This document shows, one piece after another, positions 8,303 through 15,730 of a stretch of DNA of 30,636 nucleotides (positions are counted from its first letter, which is position 1; every line of letters begins with the position of its first letter). The notes under the pieces are model-generated. The model did not search any database and was not told the origin of the DNA. It was given only the letters and a program-made list of their open reading frames with translations. The translations under genes were made by a program, and so were the position numbers. This stretch comes from Bacteroidales bacterium UBA1035 (lineage in GTDB: Bacteria > Bacteroidota > Bacteroidia > Bacteroidales > Dysgonomonadaceae). The stretch lies in the NCBI GenBank assembly GCA_002316835.1, contig DCEG01000037.1, positions 30,233-60,868 of the forward strand, in the 5' to 3' direction.

Positions 8303-9700
8303 TTATTTTCCTATCGGTCTGCGATTTTGACCAATCACACCTGTTAAATTATCTCCTAAATCCACTCGGGCGCTGTCTGCAATTTTCTGTAATTTTTCTA
8401 CAATTTGCGGGTATTCTGAAAGCACATCATATCTTTCACCGGGATCGCGACGTAAATCGAATAAGAGCATCGTTTCCAAAGGCTCATTTTCGTTGACTTT
8501 TCCAGGTAGTCCATCTTTTCCAGGTAAGAATCCTTCGTATGTACGGTGTTTATGTGGAAAAATCAATTTATACGTACCATCGGTGACAGCTTCTAAATCG
8601 TTTTCACGATAATAATACAGGAATGATTCTCTGGGATTAGCATTTTTCTCCTGAAGGATCAAAGTCATCAAACTTACACCGTCAATTTTGTGGCTGGGTA
8701 ACTCAGCGTTGCTTATTTCCGCCAATGTGGGCAATATATCGATAGCAGATGCCAGTTTGTTAGTCACGCTGCCCGGTCTTATTTTTCCTGTCCATTTCAT
8801 CATACAGGGAACACGTTGTCCTCCTTCAAAAGATGTTCCTTTACCTTCACGTAAACCACCCGTGGAACCGGCATGATTACCGTAATTGATCCACGGCCCA
8901 TTATCGGAAGTAACAATCACTAACGTATTTTCATCCAAATCTAATTCTTCCAGTTTATTCAGTATTTCTCCGATACTCCAGTCGATTTCCATCATTACAT
9001 CACCATAAAGTCCTTGTTCACTTTTTCCCTTAAATTTGTCAGAAACAAATAGCGGAACGTGTGGCATTGGATGAGCTAAATATATAAAAAAAGGATTATT
9101 TCTATTTTTTTCAATAAAGTTGATAGTTCTATTGGTAAAATCTGTGGTAAAACAGCTCTGATCTGGATTTAGCTCGATGGTTTCCGAACCTTCTATAAGT
9201 GGGAGTGGTGGAAATTTTGCTGTCGGATGATTAGGCCACATATCGTTGGAATAGGGGATTCCGTAATATTCGTCAAATCCGTGGTTTGTTGGTAAAAATT
9301 GAGGAAGATGTCCCAAATGCCATTTTCCGTAAATAGCTGTTTTGTAGCCTTTTTGTTTCAACAACTCAGCAATGGTCATTTCTTTCTCGTTAATACCGGT
9401 TGTGGCTGATGGCCCCGGAGCTCCGTTTATTCCGATTCTATTGGGATAACACCCAGTCAATAATCCGGCACGCGATGCACCACTTACAGCCTGAGCGGAA
9501 TAGAAATGGGTGAACATCATTCCATCATGCGCCATCTTGTCCAGATTTGGAGTTTTATAGTTTGTTGCACCGGTAAGGCTCAAATCTCCGTAACCCATAT
9601 CGTCCATCATAATCAACACGAAATTGGTCGGTAGTTGTGCAAAACTATATACAGGAGACAGACAGGCCGCCGAAAGAATAATTTTTGGTATTGGTTTCAT
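8303..9700 (-). CDS. Secreted sulfatase (serine-type formylglycine precursor)
   Basis: Predicted to hydrolyse a sulfate ester, probably on a glycan, in the periplasm. A signal peptide spans about residues 1-21 (cleavage after YSFA). MMDDMGYGD supplies the Asp33/Asp34 calcium ligands. The maturation motif is SGASRAGLLTG, with Ser73 in the position converted to formylglycine and alanine replacing the usual proline (S-x-A-x-R). SDNGPW and GLREGKGTSFEGGQRVP are further active-site blocks. The 465-residue length is normal. Serine-type sulfatases need the radical SAM enzyme anSME, which is not in this window. There is no SusC/SusD pair or glycoside hydrolase beside it, so the substrate is unknown. 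Confidence 0.93.
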   Translation of the reverse strand: MKPIPKIILSAACLSPVYSFAQLPTNFVLIMMDDMGYGDLSLTGATNYKTPNLDKMAHDGMMFTHFYSAQAVSGASRAGLLTGCYPNRIGINGAPGPSATTGINEKEMTIAELLKQKGYKTAIYGKWHLGHLPQFLPTNHGFDEYYGIPYSNDMWPNHPTAKFPPLPLIEGSETIELNPDQSCFTTDFTNRTINFIEKNRNNPFFIYLAHPMPHVPLFVSDKFKGKSEQGLYGDVMMEIDWSIGEILNKLEELDLDENTLVIVTSDNGPWINYGNHAGSTGGLREGKGTSFEGGQRVPCMMKWTGKIRPGSVTNKLASAIDILPTLAEISNAELPSHKIDGVSLMTLILQEKNANPRESFLYYYRENDLEAVTDGTYKLIFPHKHRTYEGFLPGKDGLPGKVNENEPLETMLLFDLRRDPGERYDVLSEYPQIVEKLQKIADSARVDLGDNLTGVIGQNRRPIGK

Positions 9701-9793
9701 GTATTTCGAAATAAAAATTCAACTTTTATGCAAATTAACGAGAAAAATCTTATTCCTAAAAGCAAAATAGAATTTAGCTCAGCCGAATTTATG

Positions 9794-9827
9794 AAAAAGG
9801 CACTCCAATTGCTCAGAATGCCTTTTA
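9794..9827 (-). terminator. Probable terminator of the btuB-btuG transcript
   Basis: On the minus strand AAAAGGCA (9826-9819) pairs with TGCCTTTT (9802-9795) around a 16-base loop, ending in five T. It lies about 55 bases past the btuG stop. A second small hairpin closer to btuG, TGCAGAA/TTCTGCA (9858-9877), has a T-run only on the plus strand, where no gene ends. The rest of the 181-base gap holds no supportable gene. Confidence 0.55.
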
Positions 9828-9881
9828 AACAAAATAATAAATAAAAGTAGAGAGTTGTGCAGAAAATAAATTCTGCATTTT

Positions 9882-10964
9882 TTAATTTAGGAATGCCACG
9901 AAAGTAGGATTTATTCCCACCGCTTTAAGCGAATATTTCAGTTTTCTGTTTTTATCAAAACAATGTACATTTCCGGGGTTGGTGTAATCTGTCTCAGTCA
10001 GAAAAACATCACCCGAGAATGCATCAACTGAAATATTATACGGAGTAGGTATTTTTGTTCCGTCGGTGATAAAGTTCTGAATTGCTATTTTTTCGTTCAA
10101 ACAATCATAAACAGTAATGAGGCTTTGTGAATAATCATCAATAATTATGTAAGCTTTGTCATTTACATACGTAAGTTTGTTTGGCTGTATGTTCTCGATT
10201 GTTTCTACTTTTTCGGTTGAAACATTAATTTTCTTTAATGACGCATCTGCTACTTTTGTCCATCCTTGCCAAATAGCACTTGTAGCAACATAAATATCTC
10301 CTTGTGAATCGGCAAAAATATGAACGGGGTTTTTTCCGACTTCAATTTTCTTTTCTTCTTTAAAACTTTTTATATCAACAACAGAAACAGTTGTATCGTA
10401 ATTGCCCGTTTCGAAATCCAATCCCCCGGAGTTTGCTACATAAATTTTGTTGTTTTTTATACAAATCCCCTCAGGATCACGTCCAACAGTAGCTGAACCG
10501 TCAATGGAAAGAGAAAGAGTATCGATACGCGTTACAGTATCATCAAAAGAAGTAACGTAAACCTTTCCTCCGTATGCTGCAACGCGTCTAGGTTGCTTGC
10601 TTTTCCCATCGGCAGTTTTCATAGCAATTTGCTTTAGAGATTTTCCATTTTTACCATCAATTATTTCAATTGTGCTTGAGACGTTCATTACAACGTAAAT
10701 TTTTGAACCGTATCTGAGCATATCGTTTCCCGTATCACCCAAGCCACGCTTGTTTACTGTAAGGAAGTAGTTTTTATCTAACACACCCGATTCCAAATCG
10801 TACTGTGCCAATGTGCTATTATTTTGTCCCATTCCACCTTCATTTAAGATGAGAAGTTTTTTCGCCTCTTTCGGAATATTATTCTCAATAGGATTATCCA
10901 CATCGGAACATGAAGCCAGAAATAATGCTGTAAAAGCCATCAAAGAAAAAATAATTTTTTTCAT
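9882..10964 (-). CDS. btuG: BtuG-type surface lipoprotein, vitamin B12-binding beta-propeller
   Basis: A type II signal peptide ends LFLASC, with lipidated Cys19 followed by SDVDNP; acidic residues just after the cysteine match the Bacteroidota lipoprotein export signal for surface display. The remainder is a YncE/DUF5074-like propeller with repeated blade motifs, such as KQPRRVAAYGGKVYVTSFDD, RDPEGICIKNNKIYVANSGG and KNPVHIFADSQGDIYVATSA. In Bacteroides, BtuG proteins of this size and fold cap BtuB and bind cobalamin with extreme affinity. The assignment here rests on fold plus position: it follows the receptor gene by 20 bases under a cobalamin riboswitch. The symbol is by analogy; a generic YncE-like lipoprotein is the alternative. 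Confidence 0.85.
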   Translation of the reverse strand: MKKIIFSLMAFTALFLASCSDVDNPIENNIPKEAKKLLILNEGGMGQNNSTLAQYDLESGVLDKNYFLTVNKRGLGDTGNDMLRYGSKIYVVMNVSSTIEIIDGKNGKSLKQIAMKTADGKSKQPRRVAAYGGKVYVTSFDDTVTRIDTLSLSIDGSATVGRDPEGICIKNNKIYVANSGGLDFETGNYDTTVSVVDIKSFKEEKKIEVGKNPVHIFADSQGDIYVATSAIWQGWTKVADASLKKINVSTEKVETIENIQPNKLTYVNDKAYIIIDDYSQSLITVYDCLNEKIAIQNFITDGTKIPTPYNISVDAFSGDVFLTETDYTNPGNVHCFDKNRKLKYSLKAVGINPTFVAFLN

Positions 10965-10984
10965 ATTCAGTTATATTTAAGAAA

Positions 10985-13093
10985 TTAAAAATTAATAGAA
11001 ATAGTTGCCCTGTACGAACGTCCCGGCATAGGATAATTGCGCACTATCTGATAGTTTTTGTTTAACAGATTCAGTCCTTCAACCATTAAACCCATGTTAC
11101 CAAAACGTGTATTTATTTTTTTGAAAACGGATAAACTGTGGTCAGTATAACCGTTTAATTTAAATTCTTTACTGTTGTAATTGCCCGAATAACGAATTCC
11201 TGACCAAATAAGCGAATATGCTGCGTTTAACCAGGGCATTTCCAGTGCTGCTCTTGCTGAGCCCGAATGGCGAGGAGTATACGCAATTTGATGCTTGTAG
11301 TTGGGAGCTGTTGAGTTGGTTATATCTATGGCTTGCTGAAAAGTATATGCGGTTCCTAAATACAGATGTATTTTTTTGGAAAGTTCAACAGCACTTTCAG
11401 CAGTTACATCTACTCCGTTGATTTTTACTTTACCAAGATTCATCATTGTCCATTGATGCAGATTTCCGGCAGGAAATGCTATAATTTTATTTTTGATGTT
11501 ATTGCGATAAGTATCTGCCGAAAATTTTAGCAAAGGTAATTTATCCCTAATCACGGTAGCAAAAGTTATTCCGATATTGAATTGATCGGCATTTTCGGGA
11601 AGCAGGTTACGCTGTCCTATAATCGGATAATACAAATCGTTGAATGTAGGCAGTCGGAAACTATTTTTATAGAATATCCGGAAACGTAAATCGATATTGT
11701 TGAACGGTTTCACGGATGCGCTAATGTATGGAGAAAATTTTTGCCGATTATCAGCTGCTTCGCCCACTTTTACCGATTCAACAGTTTGTGTGTAAAGTAT
11801 ATTAGCTGTTGCAAGAATGTGATTACTTACCCATTTCGCTGCTACTACCGACTGTGACGTGAACCGGGTAGGGGTAGCGAAGTTGTCTCGATTTGCCCGC
11901 ATAATCGTTGCAGATAAATCTGAAGATGCAACAAATGATAATTTCTCAAATGCTTTGAAGAGAACGGACAGAGAACCGTAGGTTTCGTTCTGTTTGAAGA
12001 TATCGTTAATTTCGCCGGATGCGCCTAAATATGTGGGGTCCAAATACCGTAGATAACCACGATTATATTTGGCATTTGCTTGCATCACCCATCTTGGGGA
12101 AAACGAATGTTCCAAATGTCCTTGTGTGAAAAAAGTTTTATCCCACAAACGTTGTTTGGAGAAGTTTTGAGTATTGTAGTAAATGGTAGCACCAGGCAAA
12201 CCACGTTCCGATTGGTAATAATAGACTCGTATATTGGCATTTGTTTTTTCGGAAAAATCGGCAAAAAGTGCCGTTTCTAACCGCAGGTTTTCAACATCCG
12301 TATTTTCACGCTTTTCTACCGATGAACTATCAACGCCTTCGGCTCCATATTGCAACATATACGGATACCTGCTATGTGCAGACATCCACTCGCCACTAAA
12401 CGAAGATGAGAGTTTGCTGTTCCATTTAACATTCGAGTAAAGTGAGGGGTTGATTAATCCGAATGAACCACCTTTCAGGCTGATTTTCCCATTGGTTTTT
12501 TCATTGCTTTTAAATGTTGGAGCAATTGTTTGTATATTGAGTACCGATGCTGATGCAAATATTCGTGCCGGTTGAAAAATTGCATCGCTGTGTCCGCTGT
12601 TCAGTGAAAGGGTTTCAACGTTTTCCAATGAAAACCGCCCGATATCTGTTTGTCCTGTTTGTACATCGGTTACGGTAATTCCATTGTAATTTACCGCTGT
12701 GTGGTTTGCGCCGAGACTTCTTACCGAAACGGTCTTTAATCCACCAATTCCGCCAAAATCTTTCACTGTAACGCCTGAAAAGTGTTTCACAGCATCTGAA
12801 ACCTGTAATGAATTTAAGTTTCTGATTTCTTTTTCCGAGAGTATTTGCATAGGAGTAGTGGATCGGATCTCGCGGTCAGAAAACCGCTCTGTAATTACCA
12901 CTTCAGGCAAATGCTGCAAACTATCGAGACTGGTTTGAGCCAATAGCGAAGAATTTACTACACAAAGCAGAGCAATAAAGATGAACTGCTTTGTCGGATG
13001 TATTATCCAACTGTTAGTGTTTGCCCGGATTGAAAATTCTCGCAATGGGGAAATTGCAAAACGCGACAATATAATTATACTAAAAAAATTCAT
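10985..13093 (-). CDS. btuB: BtuB-type TonB-dependent cobalamin receptor
   Basis: Outer-membrane gated pore importing corrinoids with TonB energy. After the signal region, LPEVVITE begins the plug (about residues 63-180; typical plug text VSDAVKHFSGVTVKDFGGIG and TVSVRSLGANHTAVNYNGIT), followed by a beta-barrel that ends in the usual terminal phenylalanine (SINF). The substrate is assigned from the cobalamin riboswitch upstream and btuG downstream. The N-terminus is odd: about 36 residues precede a signal-like core (QFIFIALLCVVNSSLLAQ) that has no Met of its own. A TTG at codon 17 (about 13045) is a possible real start. The ATG at 13093 is kept because it is the only ATG in frame. Confidence 0.9.
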   Translation of the reverse strand: MNFFSIIILSRFAISPLREFSIRANTNSWIIHPTKQFIFIALLCVVNSSLLAQTSLDSLQHLPEVVITERFSDREIRSTTPMQILSEKEIRNLNSLQVSDAVKHFSGVTVKDFGGIGGLKTVSVRSLGANHTAVNYNGITVTDVQTGQTDIGRFSLENVETLSLNSGHSDAIFQPARIFASASVLNIQTIAPTFKSNEKTNGKISLKGGSFGLINPSLYSNVKWNSKLSSSFSGEWMSAHSRYPYMLQYGAEGVDSSSVEKRENTDVENLRLETALFADFSEKTNANIRVYYYQSERGLPGATIYYNTQNFSKQRLWDKTFFTQGHLEHSFSPRWVMQANAKYNRGYLRYLDPTYLGASGEINDIFKQNETYGSLSVLFKAFEKLSFVASSDLSATIMRANRDNFATPTRFTSQSVVAAKWVSNHILATANILYTQTVESVKVGEAADNRQKFSPYISASVKPFNNIDLRFRIFYKNSFRLPTFNDLYYPIIGQRNLLPENADQFNIGITFATVIRDKLPLLKFSADTYRNNIKNKIIAFPAGNLHQWTMMNLGKVKINGVDVTAESAVELSKKIHLYLGTAYTFQQAIDITNSTAPNYKHQIAYTPRHSGSARAALEMPWLNAAYSLIWSGIRYSGNYNSKEFKLNGYTDHSLSVFKKINTRFGNMGLMVEGLNLLNKNYQIVRNYPMPGRSYRATISINF

Positions 13094-13099
13094 CTTATA

Positions 13100-13116
13100 C
13101 CGAATTATAATTCCGG
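13100..13116 (-). promoter_or_regulatory. Hairpin next to the btuB start, possible expression platform
   Basis: On the minus strand CCGGAATT and AATTCGG form a short stem with one bulged G, ending seven bases before the btuB ATG. It is well placed to mask the start region in response to the riboswitch. No terminator with a T-run was seen between aptamer and gene, so control of translation is more likely. This is inference. Confidence 0.35.
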
Positions 13117-13203
13117 CAAAGCATTTTGAAAATGAAGCGCGTAAAATAAAAGTAAGTTTTGTTCGCGAGTCGTTTTCAAGCTTTATTCCCGAAAGCCATT
13201 AAC

Positions 13204-13432
13204 ATTGATGAAACAGTGGCAGGTCTTCTGACTTACTCCCGTGTCTGAACGCCTTCCCGAGACTTTTTTCGCTCGCGCGAGTTTGTAACTCATGCATTGG
13301 CGGTCTCAGTGGCAAAAGGTGTTTGCTCAGCACGTAAAACGAAGTTCACAGCAGCGGGTCTGTCCAGGATTTTCACCTGATTCCCTTTTCATTACGGATT
13401 CCGGAGCCAAATTTGGAATTCGTAACACCAAT
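13204..13432 (-). ncRNA. Cobalamin riboswitch
   Basis: The minus strand carries the conserved aptamer blocks in order: GGGAATCAGGTGAAAATCC, then GGACAGACCCGCTGCTGTGA, then GCCACTG, and finally the 3' block GTCAGAAGACCTGCCACTG. ATTGGTG (13432-13426) pairs with CATCAAT (13210-13204) as the closing P1 stem, which sets the limits. The 229-base size includes a long GC-rich side arm with CGCGCGAG. The aptamer ends about 110 bases before btuB and should repress btuB-btuG when cobalamin is plentiful. Confidence 0.95.
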
Positions 13433-13442
13433 ATTTCAGAGG

Positions 13443-13476
13443 CAAAGATAGGTAAAATAATCGAAAGGAGTCACAA
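13443..13476 (-). promoter_or_regulatory. Promoter of the riboswitch-btuB-btuG transcript
   Basis: TATCTTTG (13450-13443) matches TAnnTTTG, and TTGTG (13476-13472) lies about 21 bases upstream as a -33-like box. The predicted start near 13438 falls just before the P1 stem of the riboswitch, which supports both calls. The gap 13433-13557 holds only this promoter and the divergent one. Confidence 0.65.
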
Positions 13477-13545
13477 TTACTTTAAGTAAAGAATAATAAT
13501 TATTACAATATTACAGGCAGTTATTCTTTAAATAAATAAAAACCC

Positions 13546-13553
13546 TATATTTG
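13546..13553 (+). promoter_or_regulatory. -7 box of the kinase-to-exporter operon, apparently leaderless
   Basis: TATATTTG fits TAnnTTTG exactly, but it ends only four bases before the ATG at 13558. The expected start point falls on or next to the start codon, giving a leaderless or near-leaderless mRNA. No clear -33 TTTG was found. Confidence 0.5.
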
Positions 13554-13557
13554 TGTT

Positions 13558-14427
13558 ATGAACGATAAACTCAAATTCAGTGTTGCAGATCATCTATTCA
13601 GTATTGAGACTTCCGATAGAGTGTTAAATACTAAAATGATGTCTAATTACGTTCCGTTTCATGTTAGAAATGATGTGCATAGGGATTTCTTATTTAATTT
13701 AAAAGGAAACGAGAAAGTTCACCTCCCGGATATTCCATCGGATGATATCCTTGAATTGAACGGTGCTAAGTATAAGATATATAACACACCGGATGGAGTG
13801 GTTGTTTCTGTGAAACAGGATGACAAAGAACATCGATTTTTTGCTTCATCCGACTGGAGAGAGATTGTTTCAGATCTTACGTTTATTGACGAGCGTGAAG
13901 TTACTTTTCTCAATAGTTTTTTGAGAATTGCTTTTGGGATGTCCTCTATTCAAAGATACAAAACAATTAAAATTCATGCATCTGTAACTGAATTAAACGG
14001 TAAAGCACTTGTTTTCTTAGGCAAAAGTGGAACAGGCAAGAGTACACACAGTAGGCTTTGGCGGGAATATGTGCCAGGTTGTACATTATTGAATGATGAT
14101 GAGCCACTGGTTCGGGTTTTCGAGAACAAAGTGCAGGTTTACGGAGCACCGTGGAGTGGAAGTACACCTTGCTATAGAAACGAATCTGCAGAAGTGGTCG
14201 CTTTTGTACATTTATACCAAAGTCCCGAAAATAAACTAACTAACTTAAAGAGTGTGAAAGCTTTGTCTTCATTATATACTTCTGCCGCTATGCTTAGGTC
14301 GGATATCGAAAATAAAAACAGGGTATTAGACGTGATAACAGAAATATTGGAACGTGTTCCGGTTTATCGGCTCGATTGCCGAGCCGATTATGAAGCCGTG
14401 TCATTAACCAGATCATTATTGCCGTAA
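13558..14427 (+). CDS. HPr-kinase-like protein (HprK/PEPCK-type P-loop fold)
   Basis: Probable ATP-dependent serine kinase related to the C-terminal domain of HPr kinase. Residues 1-130 are an unassigned N-terminal region. The kinase fold begins with KIHASV (His140) and GKALVFLGKSGTGKSTHS, giving the Walker A loop at residues 155-163. LLNDDEPLVR (Asp180/181) is the expected metal and catalytic acid site, and GAPWSGS follows. At 289 residues it lacks HprK's N-terminal domain, and no HPr or sugar PTS gene is nearby. Homologues with this architecture accompany PqqD-like proteins in modified-peptide clusters; the lasso-peptide kinase PadeK phosphorylates the peptide's C-terminal serine. The one-base gap to the next gene and the cluster suggest phosphorylation of a peptide or carrier, not catabolite control. 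Confidence 0.85.
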   Translation: MNDKLKFSVADHLFSIETSDRVLNTKMMSNYVPFHVRNDVHRDFLFNLKGNEKVHLPDIPSDDILELNGAKYKIYNTPDGVVVSVKQDDKEHRFFASSDWREIVSDLTFIDEREVTFLNSFLRIAFGMSSIQRYKTIKIHASVTELNGKALVFLGKSGTGKSTHSRLWREYVPGCTLLNDDEPLVRVFENKVQVYGAPWSGSTPCYRNESAEVVAFVHLYQSPENKLTNLKSVKALSSLYTSAAMLRSDIENKNRVLDVITEILERVPVYRLDCRADYEAVSLTRSLLP

Positions 14428-14428
14428 T

Positions 14429-14887
14429 ATGGAGCCCCTGATTGTTCCAAACGATATTTTCTTTTCGCACATTATAGACGAAATAAATTCACATAATATC
14501 GTGAGAATTCCTGTAAAAGGAAACAGTATGCTGCCTTTTATCCGCCCATTTTCGGATGAAATTGAATTAACGGAATTGAATGAAAAGTCTTTCGAAAAGG
14601 GAAATATAGTTTTGGGTAAAACAAAAGAAAACAGGTATATTGTTCATCGGATTGAAAAAGTAAAACAGGACACAATCATATTGAGAGGCGATGGTAATTT
14701 ATCTCTGCGTGAAATTTGTGATAAAAACAATATCTTTGCTGAAGTAACTTCTGTTTACAGAAGTAACATAAAAATTGAAAAGAATAGTTTTCGGTGGAAT
14801 TTAGCCAAATATTGTTGGTTTTCAAATCCGTTGTTACGGAGGGTGTTTTTGAAAACTTACCGAATATTTAATAAAATCGGAAATTAA
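14429..14887 (+). CDS. S24/S26-like signal peptidase domain protein, soluble, Ser/His type
   Basis: A signal-peptidase-type serine protease fold. VKGNSMLPFIRP carries the nucleophile Ser33, followed by FEKGNIVLGK. YIVHRIEKV has His73 where bacterial signal peptidase I has lysine, and ILRGDGN ends with the conserved Gly-Asp. The Ser/His pairing resembles SipW/Sec11-type (ER-type) peptidases. Unlike those, there is no N-terminal membrane helix; the protein starts MEPLIVPNDIFFSHIIDEIN and ends in a basic tail. At 152 residues it is mostly the catalytic core. It is one base from the kinase gene and is followed by a lipoprotein, an RRE protein and an exporter, so leader-peptide cleavage is an attractive but unproven role. 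A LexA-like role is unlikely, as no DNA-binding domain is present. Confidence 0.8.
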   Translation: MEPLIVPNDIFFSHIIDEINSHNIVRIPVKGNSMLPFIRPFSDEIELTELNEKSFEKGNIVLGKTKENRYIVHRIEKVKQDTIILRGDGNLSLREICDKNNIFAEVTSVYRSNIKIEKNSFRWNLAKYCWFSNPLLRRVFLKTYRIFNKIGN

Positions 14888-14918
14888 AAGTCTAAAAATC
14901 TATCAATCTAAAGAAAGC

Positions 14919-15338
14919 ATGAAAAAAATATTCTATTTGATTACTATCCTGGCATTGTTCATGGCCGCTTGCTCGAGCCCCAAAGGCATGGTGAAAATTG
15001 AACCGGATGGAAATGAAATAATTCAGGAGGATTCTCTTGAATATGAATTGATCGTATTCGATGCCGGATTTGAAACATGGTATTTGCTCCAAAATTCTCC
15101 GGCCAGATATCGTTCACAGCAATACTACGAAAACTGGAATCAGCAATATGTGTTACAATGGAATTATTTGACGACCCACTCCCGAAGAAGATCGTTCTTT
15201 GAGCCTATTATGGGATACGAACCGGGCGTGGATTATGGTTTTGAACTGAATCATAAATTGTTCTACTATTTTCAATATGTGGAGCATGTCCTACGAATAC
15301 CCATATTGCCTAATCGTCCTGTTGGTGTGGTTTATTAA
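14919..15338 (+). CDS. DUF6146-like lipoprotein
   Basis: A type II signal peptide ends FMAACSS, with the lipidated Cys near residue 18. The mature part reads like the DUF6146 family of Bacteroidota lipoproteins: LIVFDAGFETWYL, then YYENWNQQYVLQWNY, then DYGFELNHKLFYYFQYVE. It is 139 residues long and rich in Tyr, Trp and Phe. Function unknown in the family. It lies 31 bases after the peptidase gene and 122 bases before the PqqD gene, in the same direction. It may be a passenger; similar lipoproteins also occur away from such clusters, as far as I know. Confidence 0.75.
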   Translation: MKKIFYLITILALFMAACSSPKGMVKIEPDGNEIIQEDSLEYELIVFDAGFETWYLLQNSPARYRSQQYYENWNQQYVLQWNYLTTHSRRRSFFEPIMGYEPGVDYGFELNHKLFYYFQYVEHVLRIPILPNRPVGVVY

Positions 15339-15348
15339 GTGACGGGTT

Positions 15349-15504
15349 ATGGATTTCCTATTTCGGATATGTTTAAAGCATCAGAAAGGTAATTCGTTAG
15401 ACACTTCGGAAAACATTTCAACACAAAAGTCTTTACTCTATGCTCTAAAAAATAAATCATATGAGAATAAAAGAAAACATAAAAATCAAACAAATTGGAA
15501 ATGA
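15349..15504 (+). CDS. Candidate small ORF (51 aa) before the PqqD gene; doubtful
   Basis: An ATG ten bases after the lipoprotein stop opens a 51-codon frame that overlaps the first 44 bases of the PqqD gene in another frame. It would start MDFLFRICLKHQKGNSLDTS. A modified-peptide precursor is typically this size and often lies beside its RRE gene, which is the only reason to list it. Against it: open frames of 51 codons are common in AT-rich DNA, the overlap is long, and no typical leader motif or Thr at the penultimate leader position is seen. More likely the gap is non-coding. Confidence 0.15.
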   Translation: MDFLFRICLKHQKGNSLDTSENISTQKSLLYALKNKSYENKRKHKNQTNWK

Positions 15505-15730
15505 ATCTATATTGGTTTCCAACGATGAAGGGAATATGAATTACACACGTGTAATATCACTTAATCAGTCTGCCAAATTTTTAATTACTGAAAGTTTCGA
15601 TCAAGACTTTACTATTGAGGATTGGGCAGAAAGACTGACCGAAAAATATGGAATAAACAAAGCTCAGGCAATAGCAGATTCTCAGGCATTAGTTGAGAAA
15701 CTTGTACAATCAGGTGTACTTTATGAATGA
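15461..15730 (+). CDS. PqqD-family peptide chaperone (RRE domain)
   Basis: The 89 residues match the PqqD/RRE winged-helix fold, which binds leader peptides of ribosomally made modified peptides and hands them to tailoring enzymes. Visible pattern: an N-terminal three-strand region (IKQIGNESILVSNDEGNMNY), then RVISLNQSAKFLITES, then FTIEDWAERLTEKYGI, then a helix ending VEKLVQSGVLYE. It is a free-standing protein, not fused to a protease or radical SAM enzyme. No PQQ synthesis genes are in the window, so the name refers only to the fold. Its last eight bases overlap the next gene, which implies coupled translation. Confidence 0.88.
   Translation: MRIKENIKIKQIGNESILVSNDEGNMNYTRVISLNQSAKFLITESFDQDFTIEDWAERLTEKYGINKAQAIADSQALVEKLVQSGVLYE

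Noticed and set aside
9728..9844. Plus-strand frame of 38 codons between sulfatase and btuG genes
   Set aside because: It lies over the probable btuBG terminator, has no promoter or ribosome-binding site, and its sequence matches no known pattern; a chance frame in AT-rich DNA is likelier.
13292..13489. Plus-strand open frame of 65 codons across the B12 riboswitch
   Set aside because: It is antisense to strongly conserved aptamer sequence and starts inside it; the composition comes from the RNA element.
15693..15722. TTG start extending the nucleotidyltransferase by ten residues
   Set aside because: An ATG at 15723 gives a normal short overlap with the PqqD gene; the extension only re-reads PqqD coding sequence.
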